A stretch of DNA of 64,000 bases from Ancistrus triradiatus (GCA_025084515.1 JAJAGP010003169.1:1-64000), one strand, 5' to 3'. Shown: positions 1-12,768, counted from the first letter of the stretch. Made by a program: numbers and translations. The notes: generated by a model from the sequence alone, not told the origin.

Positions 1-1870
1 TCCCCTTCCTGAGTAGCTCTTTCACACGGTTAAAGACGGGAGCGATGGGCTTTTTAATGTTTAGCATTTTCCAGGTTAGTTTTGTATCCTATTGTATTCT
101 TAATGACGTTTGTATTTTAAATGAATTTATTTTTATACTGGCCATTCCTAGAGTCCACCAGCAAGCACTATCGAGACTTCTTCACACAATATGGCCTTGT
201 CCACTTTTACTCCACATATGCATGTCCATGACCTGTATTTTATTCAATTTAAAGCCGAGAACTTTCAGACTTGGTTTTTAGCCAAAGCGATGTCACCCAG
301 CTCACTTTAATCTAAGAATGAGTGTCCTCCAATCCAGGACAGCGGCAACACGATTTCCCCTGCTCCCCTGTTAATATGGCATTGTTATTAGTCCGTTGCA
401 GGATAGAATAGGGAAGGAGACTCTAACACAACACATCTGTCTGAAGAGCCCAGCGCATTCATGGGCCTCAGAGTTTGTCCCAGTGTGAGCTTGCCCATGC
501 TCATGACCCACAGCCATCTCTGGTTAGAGCTTTCATCCCTTCAGTGACGTCAGTTAGCAATGCTGTTTGTTACAGATATTGTATATAGACAGTCCTTTGG
601 GTAGTGTTGTGATTTTACTGTATCTAAATGGGATTCTCTGCAAAACTGTAAGTGGATTGGCCACTCGAGAGTGAATATTTGACTCTGATAATGTATTTCA
701 CACACTCAAATACATTTACATTTGACATGCCTTATAAAGAAATGCAATTCAAGTTGCAATAAATGGAAGGAAAAAAATCGAATCATGTATGCCAGCATAT
801 GCTAGAGTATATCAGCAATACTGTCCAACAGCACAGGAGAAAGCAGACAGTAATGGTTAGTACGCCCTGCTAGCTCTGCCTTTACAGCGAGATTACCAAA
901 TTCTCTACACCACACTGACTTCAGTGAAAACCAGAATCATGGGCACAGACGAGCAGATCTACACAGCTGTGAATGATAATGTAGAGATCACTTTAGTGCG
1001 CTCCAGTAAATCGGGTACAGTACAGCTGAACATCAAACATTAAAAACATTCTTGGTTAGGCCAAATTCAATGTCCTGAAGCTTTAGTCCAAAGGTCAATG
1101 AGTGACCAGAATGTACTGTATTGTGATTTTAGGCAACTATGCAGCTCTGTGTCTTTGAGGGCAGGAGCCTTTCATTGCGCTGCCCGCTTGAATTTGGGAT
1201 GCACATAACCTGTAAGGTAAGGAGTACGGCTGGACTTGTACTTCTTTTCTGAGCCTCTACATGTAAGACAGGAAGTGTTCTTTCTGCCCTTGAGTGCCTG
1301 TCAGATTTTGTAGCCGTATCTGCTGCCGGAAGCCTGCTGTCACAGCTCAGCCATGGTTCCTTACTTTGTGGCACTTTATTTCGTCGTCTTCTTACTGACT
1401 TCTAGTGCAGTGTGAGTTTTTCCGAGTGTTATGAAGACGAGAGACTGAAATGGTGATGTCTTGCTTGCCATTACATATGATTGTTTGCACCATCTGTAAC
1501 TTTTCTGCTCATCATTTTATATTCAGTTTGTTAAAACCCTAGCAACTAGCACAAGGCCAACTGGCAAATCACAGCATTGTATGTAGTTGGGTTGCAGGGG
1601 AGATTTTATTGGCAACTCCATTCCAGAACGAGTGTGTGTGTGTATGTGTGTATATATGCGTGTGTCCTTTTAAACAGGTATAGCACTGTTATATTAGAAT
1701 ACTGTTTTCTTTACACACTTTGCCTGTAAGAACGAATTTGTTACAAATTATTTGCAACCGAACCATAATATTTTGAACCGGTGTCTACAATTACAATCCA
1801 TAAAATCACTCCAAAACAAAGCATGACCTGGTCATTGCCTTCAAGTGTTACGTGCCCTTGACTATATATA

Positions 1871-1943
<73 letters not shown>

Positions 1944-2190
1944 GTTTGTAAAAATAGAAAATTGAAAGTTGTATATATTTTATAGACTTGTTGATTTAGA
2001 AGAGCTGACTTGTTACATCTATTTTTCTGATAATATGGACTCTCTTTTCAATAGGTAACTTACTGTAAACTTAGTTTTAAAGTTCATTTTTATTGGATAT
2101 TTTGCTGTATTTATTAGAATGTTTAATTTATTTAGTTGGATGTTATGTCTGTACGTTCTTGTTTAATACCTTAATAAAATAATTAAAAAT
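1..2190 (+). other. Possible 3' untranslated region of an upstream gene
   Basis: No convincing coding frame is present. The stretch is AT-rich and largely free of recognised repeats, apart from a TG/TACA microsatellite. It carries two good polyadenylation signals on the + strand: AATAAA at 758-763 and at 2173-2178. The second is followed by a GT/T-rich stretch of the kind found downstream of cleavage sites. This fits a long 3' UTR with alternative ends of a gene lying to the left. AATAAA is common by chance in AT-rich DNA, so the call is weak and the gene is unidentified. Confidence 0.22.
1864..1944. repeat. Compound (TG)n-(TACA)n microsatellite
   Basis: About 18 TG units are followed by about 8 TACA units and a short TA run. 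A short open frame across it on the minus strand is only repeat translation. Confidence 0.95.
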
Positions 2191-2388
2191 ATTCAGAGTC
2201 CTGGAGTTAATGCACTTGTGTTCTTTTTCCAAATGGCGTTGGCTTCCTCAGGTGTGTACAGGCTCAGACCTAATCAAGCCTCGGATTCGATGAGAAACAT
2301 TACGGAGATGTTCTGCTTGTCCACAGGCAATCTTTCCAAAAAGCTCTACTCTGCATGTCACAGTTCAGTAGGATGAATGCACTGTACA

Positions 2389-2662
2389 CCCAGGAAAAAA
2401 TGTACTGTGAATTCTCATAGTAAAACTATGAATTGCTTGACAGTTTTAATGTGAACTTTCACGGTTTGACCACGAAGCTCAGTTCTACTATGGGTTTTTG
2501 ATGGCTACTTCATGGTTCTACTGTGAAATTTCATAGTACAACTGTAAACTTGGTGGACTATGAATGGACCATGAATTATTTCACAGTTGTACTATGAATT
2601 TTGGTGGTAATTTGGCCACGTCATGGTTCTACTGTCAAATTTCACAGTACATTTTTCCTGGG
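2389..2662. mobile_element. Palindromic MITE, 274 bp
   Basis: The ends are inverted copies: CCCAGGAAAAAATGTACTGT on the left and its complement (one A shorter) on the right. The interior is made of inverted and direct repeats of motifs such as CATGGTTCTACTGT and TTTCACAGT, so the unit could fold along most of its length. It has no coding capacity. No target duplication is obvious, so the superfamily is unassigned. Confidence 0.7.
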
Positions 2663-2804
2663 CAGAACGCCCTTTGTTTAACCTGTACGGTGCAGTTCTT
2701 TATTTAACCACATGGTGGCGGGTTCTAGCCACCCATTCCATCACTCGCTTCATACCAGCGTAACGCCGTGGATCCCGTGTCAATCGACAGCACAGGGCAC
2801 AGTG

Positions 2805-3000
2805 CGGGATCCATCGCACACGCACTTTCACTCATATTGGGATACTGTAGATATGCCTACTGACCTAACACATAATTGGCATGTTGGAGGAAACCCACTG
2901 GCAACAGACAGCATGCAAACTCCACTCTACCGACGGCTACGCCGGGATTTGAACCCAGTACTCTTGGAGCGGTGAGGCGGTAGCATTAGCCACTGCAGGG
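2805..3000 (-). repeat. Dispersed fish repeat with tRNA-like box, minus orientation
   Basis: On the minus strand this has the form seen at 10741-11052: a gene-promoter-like head with GGGTTCAAATCCC (here 2947-2959 reversed), then text of the GGAGTTTGCATG and GGTTTCCTCC type. Degenerate copies of the family lie at 6838, 10741, 20040, 27008 and 62930. The head resembles a tRNA B box, suggesting SINE ancestry; the family name is not certain. Confidence 0.45.
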
Positions 3001-3157
3001 CGAAAGCCTCTGTATTCAGGCCTCATAGCACAAAGCACTAATGTAAGTACATTTGTGTGAGTTAGTCAGTGATCACACAGATCTCACTCCAGCAAATGGT
3101 GTGCAGTTTGAGATCTTGGTCCTGATCTGTTTGATGTCTGATACAATGGTACTAAGG

Positions 3158-3351
3158 CAGTGTTTCTCAATCCTGGTCCTGGTGCCCCACCGCTCTGCAC
3201 AATTTAGTGCTTCTCCTGTTTAAACGCACCCACTTTAACTCAACAGCGGGCTCGTTAATGAGCGGAGTAGTTGGATCAGATGTGTTGGGAGCAGAAAAAC
3301 ACTAAAACACGCAGAGCGTTGGGGCACCAGGGCCAGGATTGAGAAACACTG
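3158..3351. mobile_element. hAT-like MITE, 194 bp
   Basis: The terminal inverted repeats are about 31 bp and differ at one base. Both ends begin CAGTGTTTCTCAATCCTGG. A CAGTG start followed by TTTCTCAA is typical of hAT-superfamily nonautonomous elements. There is no open frame. An 8-bp duplication is not clear at this copy. A second, interrupted copy ends at 26363. Confidence 0.75.
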
Positions 3352-3959
3352 AGTCACTAAACCCTTACAGTCCCTATGAGAGAGCTATACTCCATATAAA
3401 TCAGATGTTCTGTAAGATAGTTCTACACATTTAACCTCTATAACCACTGCACATTTGGTCTTCCTGGTTTCTCCCTTTCTTTTGTGGTGGATGTTCAGCT
3501 GGCAGCTCTAATAGGTTTGTCTAATGCAATTACTGAAACAGGCACACATATCAGAGCCACACGGCTCTTTCTGCCAGACAGAATAATTGGAACATATTGG
3601 AATTGGGGCCACACTTCTGTCCTCCCAGAAATGTTGGGGAAAATTGGAGGCCTGTTTAATGAACCCTAGAAAAGCAGCGGATAAATAATCAGAAGCTCAC
3701 CAGGGCAGAAATGCTCAGAGGATTTACTTGACGATGTAATATAGCATTTGCTGTCTTTACCGAAACCAGTATGCTAGTAACAGTAAAAGGCAGTTCTTTT
3801 ATAAACAGTGTAAATACACAGATGCTTAAGCAAAGGGATTCAGTGCAGCTGTAAATTAAACATGGGTTTGTTTGCACTCGCATTCCTTTTCTGTAACATT
3901 TTATGTGTGTGGCTTCTAAAGTTCATGATCAGAACGCCTCTTTTATAGGATTAACATAT

Positions 3960-4330
3960 GCCACCAACATTCACTGTGAACATACGAGCTAAGGTGACAA
4001 GTAGTTTTCGGGATGCCTCAAAAACACAGGGAGGTGTCAACGCACTAACATGATAAAGCTAACCAAGCAAAGAACGTTGGCACACAAGGCGAGAAGATGC
4101 TAACGCTAACAAGCTAAGTCTTAGATACAATACTACACACATAAAACCATCCAAAGTAGCACAAAGTGTAAAACCAGGAAGAACAGCAGAGCACACTAGC
4201 CATACAGAGTAAGGAGACCTGCTAAAAAAACAGGGTGCTCCTTTATATACAGCACATGCACTGAGAACTTTTTTATTAGGAAAACCCCTTGTTCACCTGT
4301 TTATCTGTATCTAGGCCAATTATCTAATCT
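3960..4330 (-). mobile_element. LTR-like fragment, minus orientation
   Basis: Purine-rich on the + strand, with repeated GCTAACGCTAACAAGCTAA text and a TATA-like TTTATATAC near 4232. Read on the minus strand, this resembles the promoter-bearing part of a fish LTR retroelement, and a similar composition is seen at 39563-40215. No TG..CA ends or target duplication were found. Confidence 0.25.
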
Positions 4331-4559
4331 CAGCCTAATTGTGTGGTTAGCGCCTGCCATTCATAAAATATGTAGGCTTCAGGTAATGTTTTTTCACCGT
4401 CCCAGCCTTTAGAAAAACAAATGGGGGAAAAATTAATCTCAGTCATTTTCTGTGGCATGATTGTTGGTTCCTGTTAAGCTGATTTAAGGATTTTGTAGCA
4501 CTGCTGGTCTCCTGGAGTTTTCACACACAAGTGTCTAGGGTTTACTCATTATTGTGCAA

Positions 4560-5930
4560 TTAAGAAAAACAACATTATTTGTTTAATAGCTGAACATTCT
4601 GGCTTTATCAAACATTCCTCAAACAAATTAAACTATTTTAACGAATGGCATATTTTATTTTCTAGATTAAGTAGAGATAAAAAACATGGAATCACTTTGT
4701 AATTTTCATTTCTAAAACAAATACTTACAGAAGTCTAAATATGCAAATTATTCTGCAGTTTAAAGGGAGTGTTTACAGTCTTTAACTAGTGGTTTGAATG
4801 GACTAATTGAAAGAAAACATGGTCTCAACAAAGGATTATAAAACTCTTTCAAAAAGGAATGTGACAGATGTTAGGTGTTCCCAGACATCTGTGTGTAAAA
4901 TTTTGTGCAAGTATAAATTTAATGTGAATGTCACATAAGTAAAACATACGGGTAGACAAAGCAAGACTATAAAGCATCAGCATTTGGTTTTGCATCGTCT
5001 TGTTAAAAATTCATGGACATCTCTAAAAAAGATGTTGTTTTGAAGGCAACACTTGTTGCTCTAAAATGTCAGGGTACTTCTCTGCATTAATGCTGCCATG
5101 ACAGAAGTGTAAATGACCTTTACCAAGGGCACTGATACAACCCCATACCATGACAGACTCTAGCTTTTGGACTTGTTGCTGATAACAGTGATGACCTTTT
5201 CGTCTTTGGTTCAGAGCAAGCAGTGTTCTTCCAAAAAAGATCTGGAATACTGAATGGTCTGACCACAATACATATTTCCACTATGTAATGGTCCATCTCA
5301 GATGCCTTTGTGTCCAGAGAAGTCGATGCCAGACTTGGTTAACATAAGGCTACTTTTTTTCACAGTAAAGTTTTAAGTGCCATTTGTGAATGTTACTCTT
5401 ATATGCTTGACAAAGTAATCGCTTGCCCATGTGGTTATATCAGTTATTGATGAATGATGGTTCTTGATGCAGTGCCATCTGAGGGATCGGAAATCATAGG
5501 TTTTCAGTTTAGGCTTCCACCCTTGCCCTTTACGCACTGAAATTCCTCCAGATTTCTTAAAGCATTCAATGATTATTAGGCATTATAAAGGAATAAATAT
5601 GCAAATTACTTTTAAATCTTTCTTTGAGGAACATTGTTTCTAAACACTTCAATAATCTTCTGCTACAATTGTTGACAAACTGGAGATCCTCTGCCCACCT
5701 TTGCCCCTCAAAGACTCAACCTTTCATGAATACTGATTTTGTACCAAATCATGATTCCAATCACCTTTTGACATCACCTGTTTGAAATCTGAGGATCATT
5801 TAGTTTTTGTGGGCAAATCTAAACTGCCCAGTGTGATGATTCTGGAACTTTTGTCTGGTGCCATTCTAATGAAACACATACAGGTGACTGACTGAAAAAA
5901 AAAACAACACACCGTTATTATTTGAGAAGG
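4560..5930 (-). mobile_element. Degenerate Tc1/mariner remains
   Basis: The interval contains transposase-coding text on the minus strand but no clean terminal repeats. The left part (GTTTAATAGCTGAACATTCT) is shared with the mariner-type element at 29584, so two old insertions may be merged here. Boundaries are approximate. Confidence 0.6.
5023..5268 (-). pseudogene. Tc1-like transposase fragment
   Basis: An 81-codon minus-strand frame matches the central part of a Tc1/mariner DDE transposase. It starts at WSDHSVFQIF, where family members have the first catalytic aspartate in WSDE or TDES, and continues through VMVWGCISALGKG to INAEKYPDILEQQ, the usual block before the second aspartate. The QHDN and SPDLNPIE motifs fall outside this frame. 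The same INAEKY-type block is recognisable at 56.9 kb in another copy. Function as an enzyme is excluded by truncation; only family membership is claimed. Confidence 0.75.
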
Positions 5931-6837
5931 TTGGAATCAGCTTGATGTAAAATGTTTGGATTTCTTTTAAATATTTATAGAATGGATTGATTAGACTTTT
6001 ATGTAAATTGTTTTATTTTGTTTGTTTGCTTGAGATAGGAGATATGCAAAATACTTTATCTCAGAATGGTAAGTTGAGAATCATGCTTCTTCATTCAAAT
6101 TATGTGCAGTAATTCATAGCTATAAAATTTGTAGCTATAAAGCATTCATTACTTTCTCAGGCTATGCATATATCTGATTAATATTAAAAATAACTATACA
6201 TTACAAAAACCTTGCAGTACAACTTTGGTGGACAATACCAATGTATTAGAGATGATTAAGCACAAGTGAAAATGATTGTCTACATGTGTGAAGAAAACTA
6301 TTATTTATTTGAATTATCACATTATCAACATACCTTCAGTCAATTAGACTGTGAATGATTAAATTCACAGCTATTAAGAGACTGCAAGATTGAAAAGTTT
6401 GATACTTGATATAGTTTTTTGGAACGCACTGATTATGCTTCCACAGTGTTTTGTCAGACATGCTTCTGGCTACAACTGACAAATATGGCTTGTTGTTGTA
6501 AATGCCCTGGTCTCCTAATTATCCACCCAAAGTGCTATTGAAACCTGCCTTGATAATGGATGAATAGCAGGATAGATGGATCAATGGATGATGAATGAAT
6601 TGTACCTTCAGGTTCAGTGCAGCACATGCAGGGATGTATGAGGGACCAAAAGGGAAAAAGAATGAAGAGTAGTCTAAAAAGTGTGATGTGATTAAGAGAG
6701 AACGAAAAGTGGAGAGACTCAATATTGATTCCTGTTGAGGATGAGTACTGTAATGGTGCTTACTGCATTCCTTGCCACCACCTTTGAATGCCACAACCTT
6801 TAATTTGAACCCTTTCTTCCATTCATTATCATTCTGG

Positions 6838-7035
6838 GACTTTAGCGGTAGCACAGGTCACAAGGTGGAAACCAGCCCTAGACAGGCCGCCAATACATCG
6901 CAGGGCACAGGCCATCAGTACACCATCTGGTGTAATACGTCTTTGGAATGTGGGAGGAACTCCGAGCACCCATAGGAAACCTATGAGGACTTGAGGAGAA
7001 CATACAAATTCCACACAGATGTCACACAGCACATG
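6838..7035 (-). repeat. Dispersed fish repeat, degenerate minus-strand copy
   Basis: It contains the GGAATGTGGGAGGAACTCCGAG and GAGAACATACAAATTCCACACAG text of the 10741 repeat family in reverse orientation, preceded by a CGCAGGGCAC block. It is too diverged for firm ends. Confidence 0.5.
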
Positions 7036-7960
7036 TGCCTTCGTGCTGCTATGAGTTCATTGAAAATTCAGTAAAATCTATGAAAATCTGTTTGCAATGC
7101 ATAACTTGAACTGGTATAAACATTATTTCTTTAACAAAAACATAATCCTAATAATAGACAAACATAATGATGTGTATCTGAGTACAGTCTCTATAATGCT
7201 GTAGCGTTAATAGCTAAATTACAGTCATTCAACTCTGGATGCCCTTTCTACACCCTCTTTTCCCCCACCAAGTCATAGACTTTGTGACACTTTGGAATGC
7301 AAATGACCACCATCTGGACAGAATCTCCCCACTGAATGATGGCTCATCAACCCCAGCCTCTTCTCAAGCCAACCAAATTGGGGTTCTGGCTTAATAGGCC
7401 AGATAACCTATGCATCTCACCATCATAAAATAAACCAATGTATATTCTTAAAAGGATTTCTGACAGTCACCACCCCAGACTCACCCCCTCCCAAGAGAAA
7501 TCTGCCCTAATTTCTCCAAAGGAAAACAAATATACATACTCTCTGGTTACTTTTACAACCTCTTTCTCAGTCGGCCTGGCTCCAGGAGGACACCTCTGGA
7601 ATTTACGACAAGGACTTCAGCTTTCCTTCCTAAAAGACATACTTTGTAATAATAGTATTAAACTTTAGCTGGGAACAGATTATCTTCGCCTGGACCACTC
7701 AATTAGAAAACACATGAGAACTGCTTCATAATAAGTCCAAACACACCCATATGTACTTAGCTATTTCATACAAATAATTTGATCAGGGATATTTGTCATA
7801 CTGTTATACGTAATCATATATATATATATATGCATGTCACTGATTCCTCATGTATTTTCATATCTATTTGGTTAATGTTTTAGTATAGTGACTATTCTAT
7901 ACGTAATATGGTCCAGTTGTGCTATACTAATAATTATAGTATATAGTATATAGAAATAAT

Positions 7961-8146
7961 GTGGACTGTGGTAGCTTAGCGGTTAAGGTACTTGACTATG
8001 GACCAAAAGGTCCAGGGTTCAATTCCCACCTCTGCCAAGCTCTTGGGTCCTTGAGCAAGCCCCTTAACCCACAATTGCTTGGATTGTAAGATTGTATCAA
8101 TTGTAAGTCGCTCTGGATAAGGGCGTCTGCTAAATGTAAATGTAAT
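7961..8146 (+). mobile_element. tRNA-derived SINE
   Basis: The head has an A-box-like TGGTAGCTTAGCGGTTAAGG and a B-box-like GGTTCAATTCCCACC spaced as in a tRNA gene. The tail carries AAGTCGCTCTGGATAAGGGC followed by GTCTGCTAAATG, a motif conserved at the 3' end of many fish SINEs, and ends in short TAAATG repeats. A second copy lies at 14613-14806 on the other strand. It would be transcribed by RNA polymerase III and moved by a partner LINE. Confidence 0.88.
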
Positions 8147-8269
8147 AGCATGTTTTCTCTATATGTATCGATCGCTCATGTTTAATATTTGTTCAACACT
8201 TATAAAAGAACAGAAATGTAAGTTGTTATTCAGAATGTACGAATGACGAATCAGTTTCTCACTGGCTAA

Positions 8270-9445
8270 GTCTAGGGCAAACCCCTTTTGTCCCGCCTCT
8301 GATCGCTTGCGTCCGAAACATACAAAAATGGGCGCGGCGGGCGTCTTTTTTGTCTTTTTAAGTCTCTAAGTATTTTGTTTTTCTTTTTAAGTTCCAGTTT
8401 TTGTTCAGTCCTTCTAGTTGCTCGTTTTTTGTTGTTCAAGGTTTTTTCGTCCTTAAGTTTTGTCCCAAGTTTTTTGCGTTTTTATTTTACGTTAAGTTTT
8501 ACGTTTTAAGTTTTTCTTTCTTTACGGTGTCCAGCAGTCTTAGTAGTTTCGGTATCGCCGAATTAGAAAGTAGTTAAAAGACCAACCAGCCAAGATCTCC
8601 TTCACGCTCGAATATCCTAGTTTCCAAAGTCTTTTTGAAGCTTGTGGTGATAGAACGTGTCAAACTCTACCTTCACACCTTTTTGGCCAGGGTAGAAATC
8701 TGAGTTATAACGCCCCGCAAGTTCGACCGAATCCCGTAGACCCACTACCACCCCAAAACTGGGAAGAAAGCCAAGGCGAGGCCCGCAACACATCTGTGGC
8801 TCCACGGGCTGCAGGTCAGCAAAGAACCGAGAGGCTAAAAGCCCGGCAATCATCCAGAAGTCCTCCGAACCAGTCTTCGCGCGTCAGATCTGAAGACAGG
8901 GACCGCTACCGTCCCCCCCCCTTGTGACTTCTGACGACAGGGGCAGAGGCCCGGTTCCATTCCATCTCCTTCGCGTGAGCCCCCGCAAAGAAACAGGCAA
9001 GTACACCGCCGCTTGGTGTGGCTTATTATCTGGGTCCCCCTGATTCTCGAACCCCTGCGTTTTAATTTCAAAACCATGCTTCTATGTAGACTTATCCACA
9101 TCCTCAGTATTTTCCATCATACTATTCATGTTTCACCATAATTCGTGTTACTAAGTAAGCTCACCCCCACTGGCGTCGTAACAACTAGTTTCATAACGTT
9201 GCCTCTGGGTAAATTACTGCGGCGACTGATTAGTTGCATATAGAATCAGCTTGTTTTCTGATGTTAACACTGTGATATGTACGTTTGTTATCATTTCCTG
9301 GTTTTTAATACTGTGATATATAATGTTTGCCGTCTTTCTTGATCTTAACAAACTGTGTGATAACGCAAAGTTATATTACATCAGATAGTCTGTTGGTATT
9401 ATTGCCTTGTTTGTAGTTTAATAAACTGGTTTTTTTTATAAACCT
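8270..9445. other. GC-shifted block of unknown origin, possible old retroelement
   Basis: A T-rich, pyrimidine-biased run (8345-8520) is followed by a GC-rich segment (8610-9070) unlike its AT-rich neighbours, and then by AT-rich DNA ending in AATAAA at 9420. The minus strand has an 83-codon frame (9101-8850) overlapping a 78-codon frame (8853-8617) by four bases (ATGA). The + strand also has about 100 open codons over 8575-8930, rich in Arg, Ser and Pro. I recognise neither. The layout could be a retroelement end, but no inverted TG..CA ends or target duplication were found. Confidence 0.25.
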
Positions 9446-9738
9446 TTTGAATTTACCACTTTGGTGTGAGAGAGTTTTCCATTCAAAACAAGTTCGAGAA
9501 AAATAACTTGGAATTCACGATTCCAAGACCTAGACTGATCAATTTCGCCTTTCTCTTTCACTGGTTTTCCGGATGCCTCTACCAGTTCCACAAACACTGG
9601 GGTTTTTTCCGGATCTACCAAAAGTCCACAAACGATCCCGGTGTGGTGCCCCGTTTTTTGTCATTTAAAAATTAATCAAATTTAAAGTGTAGTCCTAATT
9701 TTTTGCTACAAAAACAATGCCCAAGAAAAAACATTATA

Positions 9739-10650
9739 CAGTGGTACCTCGGTTCTCGACCACTCTCGAAACTCGTTGTTGAATTCGTTTTGTCAGTGCA
9801 TTTTTGACTAGAAAAAAAATTGTCCTCGGTTTTTCCTCGTCGCTGTTCGGTACTCAGTGCCATTTGCTTAAACTTGAACTGCGCGACTCCTTTTTCCACC
9901 CGAAACTCGATTCAAGCCACAATTCAGTACAACTGATTCTGTGATTCAGATTTCACAACAGCACATGCCTTTTAGTGCAGCTCTCCACTGTATATGTCAT
10001 GTTTTTAATTTATTTTTTACATCTATATATTACTGTATTCATTAGTGCAAATAAAGTCTCCATATAGGTAGTAAAAAGGTTATTGATTACAGCCAACTGA
10101 AAAGAACTGAGTCTCTTGAAATATAAGTTGCAAGTTTTTGGCAGTGCCCTGAGTTTTCACCAGTACAGTAAATGTTTTGCTTTTGCCTTTTTTACTTTTC
10201 ACTTTCCAATCCATTTACTTCACTAAAGTACATGAGATTTTGTCAAAACTTTAATTATAAAATAAGTTTTTTGTGTTAACGATTTTTTGGCCAACTGTAG
10301 GTTAAATATTTTAAGATTGGCTTGTGTATATGGTTTTTTTTTAGGTTGGGCTCCACTATTGATACAGAATAACATTATATTAAACTCTTGGGTCCATGAT
10401 ACTTTTTTAACTTATGATGGATTTGTTGGAAAATATCCCCATCGTAAATCAGGGAGCACATGTTACAATACAACTCTCTATTAATGCCATATATACCTCA
10501 TACGAGAGTGGAGTTTCTGGGGTTTTGGAACAGAACGATTCATTCAATGGTATTATTCCTCATGGGGAAAAATTTGCTCGGTACTCGTTGTGTTTTTGTA
10601 CTCGACAAGCGTTCAGGAACAAATTAATCATGAGAACCGAGGCACCACTG
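9739..10650. mobile_element. TA-flanked MITE, 912 bp
   Basis: The terminal repeats are CAGTGGTACCTCGGTTCTCG on the left and its near-perfect complement on the right (two differences). Each end is followed by TA, so the TA duplication and CAGTG ends point to a nonautonomous Tc1/mariner-type element. The interior has no transposase. The left third recurs at 32526-32815. Confidence 0.85.
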
Positions 10651-10740
10651 TAATTGATTGGAAATTGTTCAAACAGTGTTGAAACAGCTAAAAATGATGT
10701 TCAGTGAATATGGTCGGAATACTCTGAAACAGAAATAAGG

Positions 10741-11052
10741 GCGGCGGTGGCTCGGTGGGTAGCATCGCTGCCTCACAGCAAGAAGGTCCTGGGTTCAATC
10801 CCAGGGTGGAGCAGCCTGGGTCCTTTCTGTGTGGAGTCTGCATGTCCTCCCCGTGCCTGCTTGGGTTTACTCCGGGTACTCCGGTTTCCTCCCACAGTCC
10901 AAAGACATGCATGTTAGGTAAATTGATTACACCAAATTGGCCTGGTTTGAGTGTGGTCTCTGGCGGCAGACGGAGTGACGCGTCAGCTGGAGTATTCTCG
11001 GTCGCATCAAAGTGGTGGGCGGACCCCGCATCCGGTGGGACAGGCATCAGGA
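10741..11052 (+). repeat. Dispersed fish repeat with tRNA-like head
   Basis: It begins GGCGGTGGCTCGGTGGGTAG and has CCTGGGTTCAATCCCAGG, which resemble A and B boxes of a tRNA-like promoter. These are followed by GTGTGGAGTCTGCATGTCC and TCCGGTTTCCTCCCACAGTC. This is the best-preserved of six copies in the window. It is probably SINE-like, although I cannot assign its 3' partner. Confidence 0.6.
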
Positions 11053-11188
11053 AAGAAGAAGAAGACTCTGAAACAGAAAAATGACAGCCCTGTTCCAGAT
11101 ATTGCACTGATAGTCTAGGTATGATCACAGTGTACTGATTCCTCCTTGATTCAGCTGTCTGTGAATCCATGTTATATATTATTATATT

Positions 11189-11189
<1 letters not shown>

Positions 11190-11233
<44 letters not shown>
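11190..11233. repeat. (CA)n microsatellite
   Basis: About 22 CA units. The long minus-strand frame starting here is a repeat artefact that runs through the neighbouring SINE-like repeat. Confidence 0.95.
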
Positions 11234-11237
<4 letters not shown>

Positions 11238-11239
11238 CA

Positions 11240-12760
11240 CACACACTGCATGTACATTGCTGCACTATTGCAAAGCATTCTGAGAATGAAAACTTTAGTT
11301 GTTTTGCCTGTGTTCTAGAGAACTTTAGGCTTGAAATGACACATGATTTGTAAAATTAAGTAAAATCTTCAAGTATACAGATTGGCTAGAGGGAGCATTT
11401 AAATTCCATTTATAATGGAATTGCCTGACATAGTAGAAATAGCAGACTACTGGAACTGCAGAGACAAGATATTGGAAATGGATGGTACACTCTTTAAAGG
11501 TGAAGAAGTCACTGTGCCACTCTCTTTTTTTTTTTTTTTTGACTTGTAGGATCATTCAGTGCATGTCTAGAATGACAAAACACCAATCCTAAAACCCCCA
11601 TGATCTCCCATCCCTTTCGAAGCAAGAATGGGAAGAACTGCATTATTTTACTTCCAGAAGTCAAGAGCACATGTTATGAAAGCGAGGCAGCGACTTTCAT
11701 AACAGTCATGAAATTATACGTGTGCTCACTCATATTTACCCTGCTCCTTGCACACTTTCAGATATACTGTAATCTGCTTGTGCTTGGATTTGCTGCTCCC
11801 TTATTTGGAAAACTGTGCGTGCACTCACATGTATCGTGTGTGCAAACAAAATATTTTGTACTCCTTTGTGTTTTCAGCTCTTTATGGGAGTTTGTCATCT
11901 CCACATAGGAAAAGTACCAATTCTTCTGTTGGTTTGAGTGTTCTTTCCATATTTATGTTAACAGGGTAGAACTGCATGGATTCTGCCACTGGTTCTGACC
12001 ACCTTATAGTGGGAAAGTCTTTTATAGGAAGATATCTTATACTGTGTAATCCATTTGGTTAAGACACTGCGGAAATCAGTTTGATAGAGAAGAAAGGGCC
12101 TCTGTATATCATACACTTATACCAACCCAACCATCAAAGGACATTAACAGATATGATTTTTCACATAAGACATGAACTAACAATGACCTGGGCATTACTT
12201 GCTACACTTTTCGTCTAGCTGTGCTGCCTGCTGCGGACTGTCTGCTTGTATCTGACTGCTCATTAAAGTAATGAGACGACGCACTGCTTTGTCTTCTTAG
12301 AGTAGATGTAAACAAATAAATTCTAGTTAAGATTAAGGTCTAGAATCGATCAATGCTTGCTGCGACCAGGAACGCCCCCTGGCGGAGATATCGGTGCAGC
12401 AATATCTACGACTAATTAATTACGTTATCTGAGGCTTTTAACATGTGGTACCCATGTGAACCAGAAACAGATTGTGTGCATGTTCACAGCATTGTTTCCT
12501 ACTAGTGGAGATATAGAAAGGCAGCAATTTAATTGGTCTAAATGAAATTTTGGAACAGGATGGACTATGTAATTGCTGTTGACTGCTAAACTTATTGGAA
12601 CACATCTTTTTAACACTATTTAACAGCTTCCCTCAACCCTCCTACTATAAGCAACCAGGCAAACGCTGAAGTGGTCTCCCATGGTTCAGTAACTGCCACA
12701 TGTAAACTATGCCATTGAAAAAACAGATCTATGATCAAGGTTCCAGAGTGGTGTCTACAC
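11240..12760. other. Gene-free unique sequence
   Basis: AT-rich DNA with an 18-bp T run at 11523. Several short open frames are present, but none has recognisable domains or splice context. Confidence 0.4.
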
Positions 12761-12768
12761 TACTAGTA

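Noticed and set aside
7961..8040. A functional tRNA gene
   Set aside because: A and B boxes are present but the acceptor and anticodon stems do not pair well, and the fish SINE tail follows.
10688..11230. 180-codon minus-strand open frame
   Set aside because: It starts in a CA microsatellite (Val-Cys repeats) and runs antisense through a dispersed SINE-like repeat; no domain is present.
11600..11908. 102-codon + frame with hydrophobic stretch
   Set aside because: AT-rich random frame; the hydrophobicity comes from T-rich codons, and nothing supports expression.
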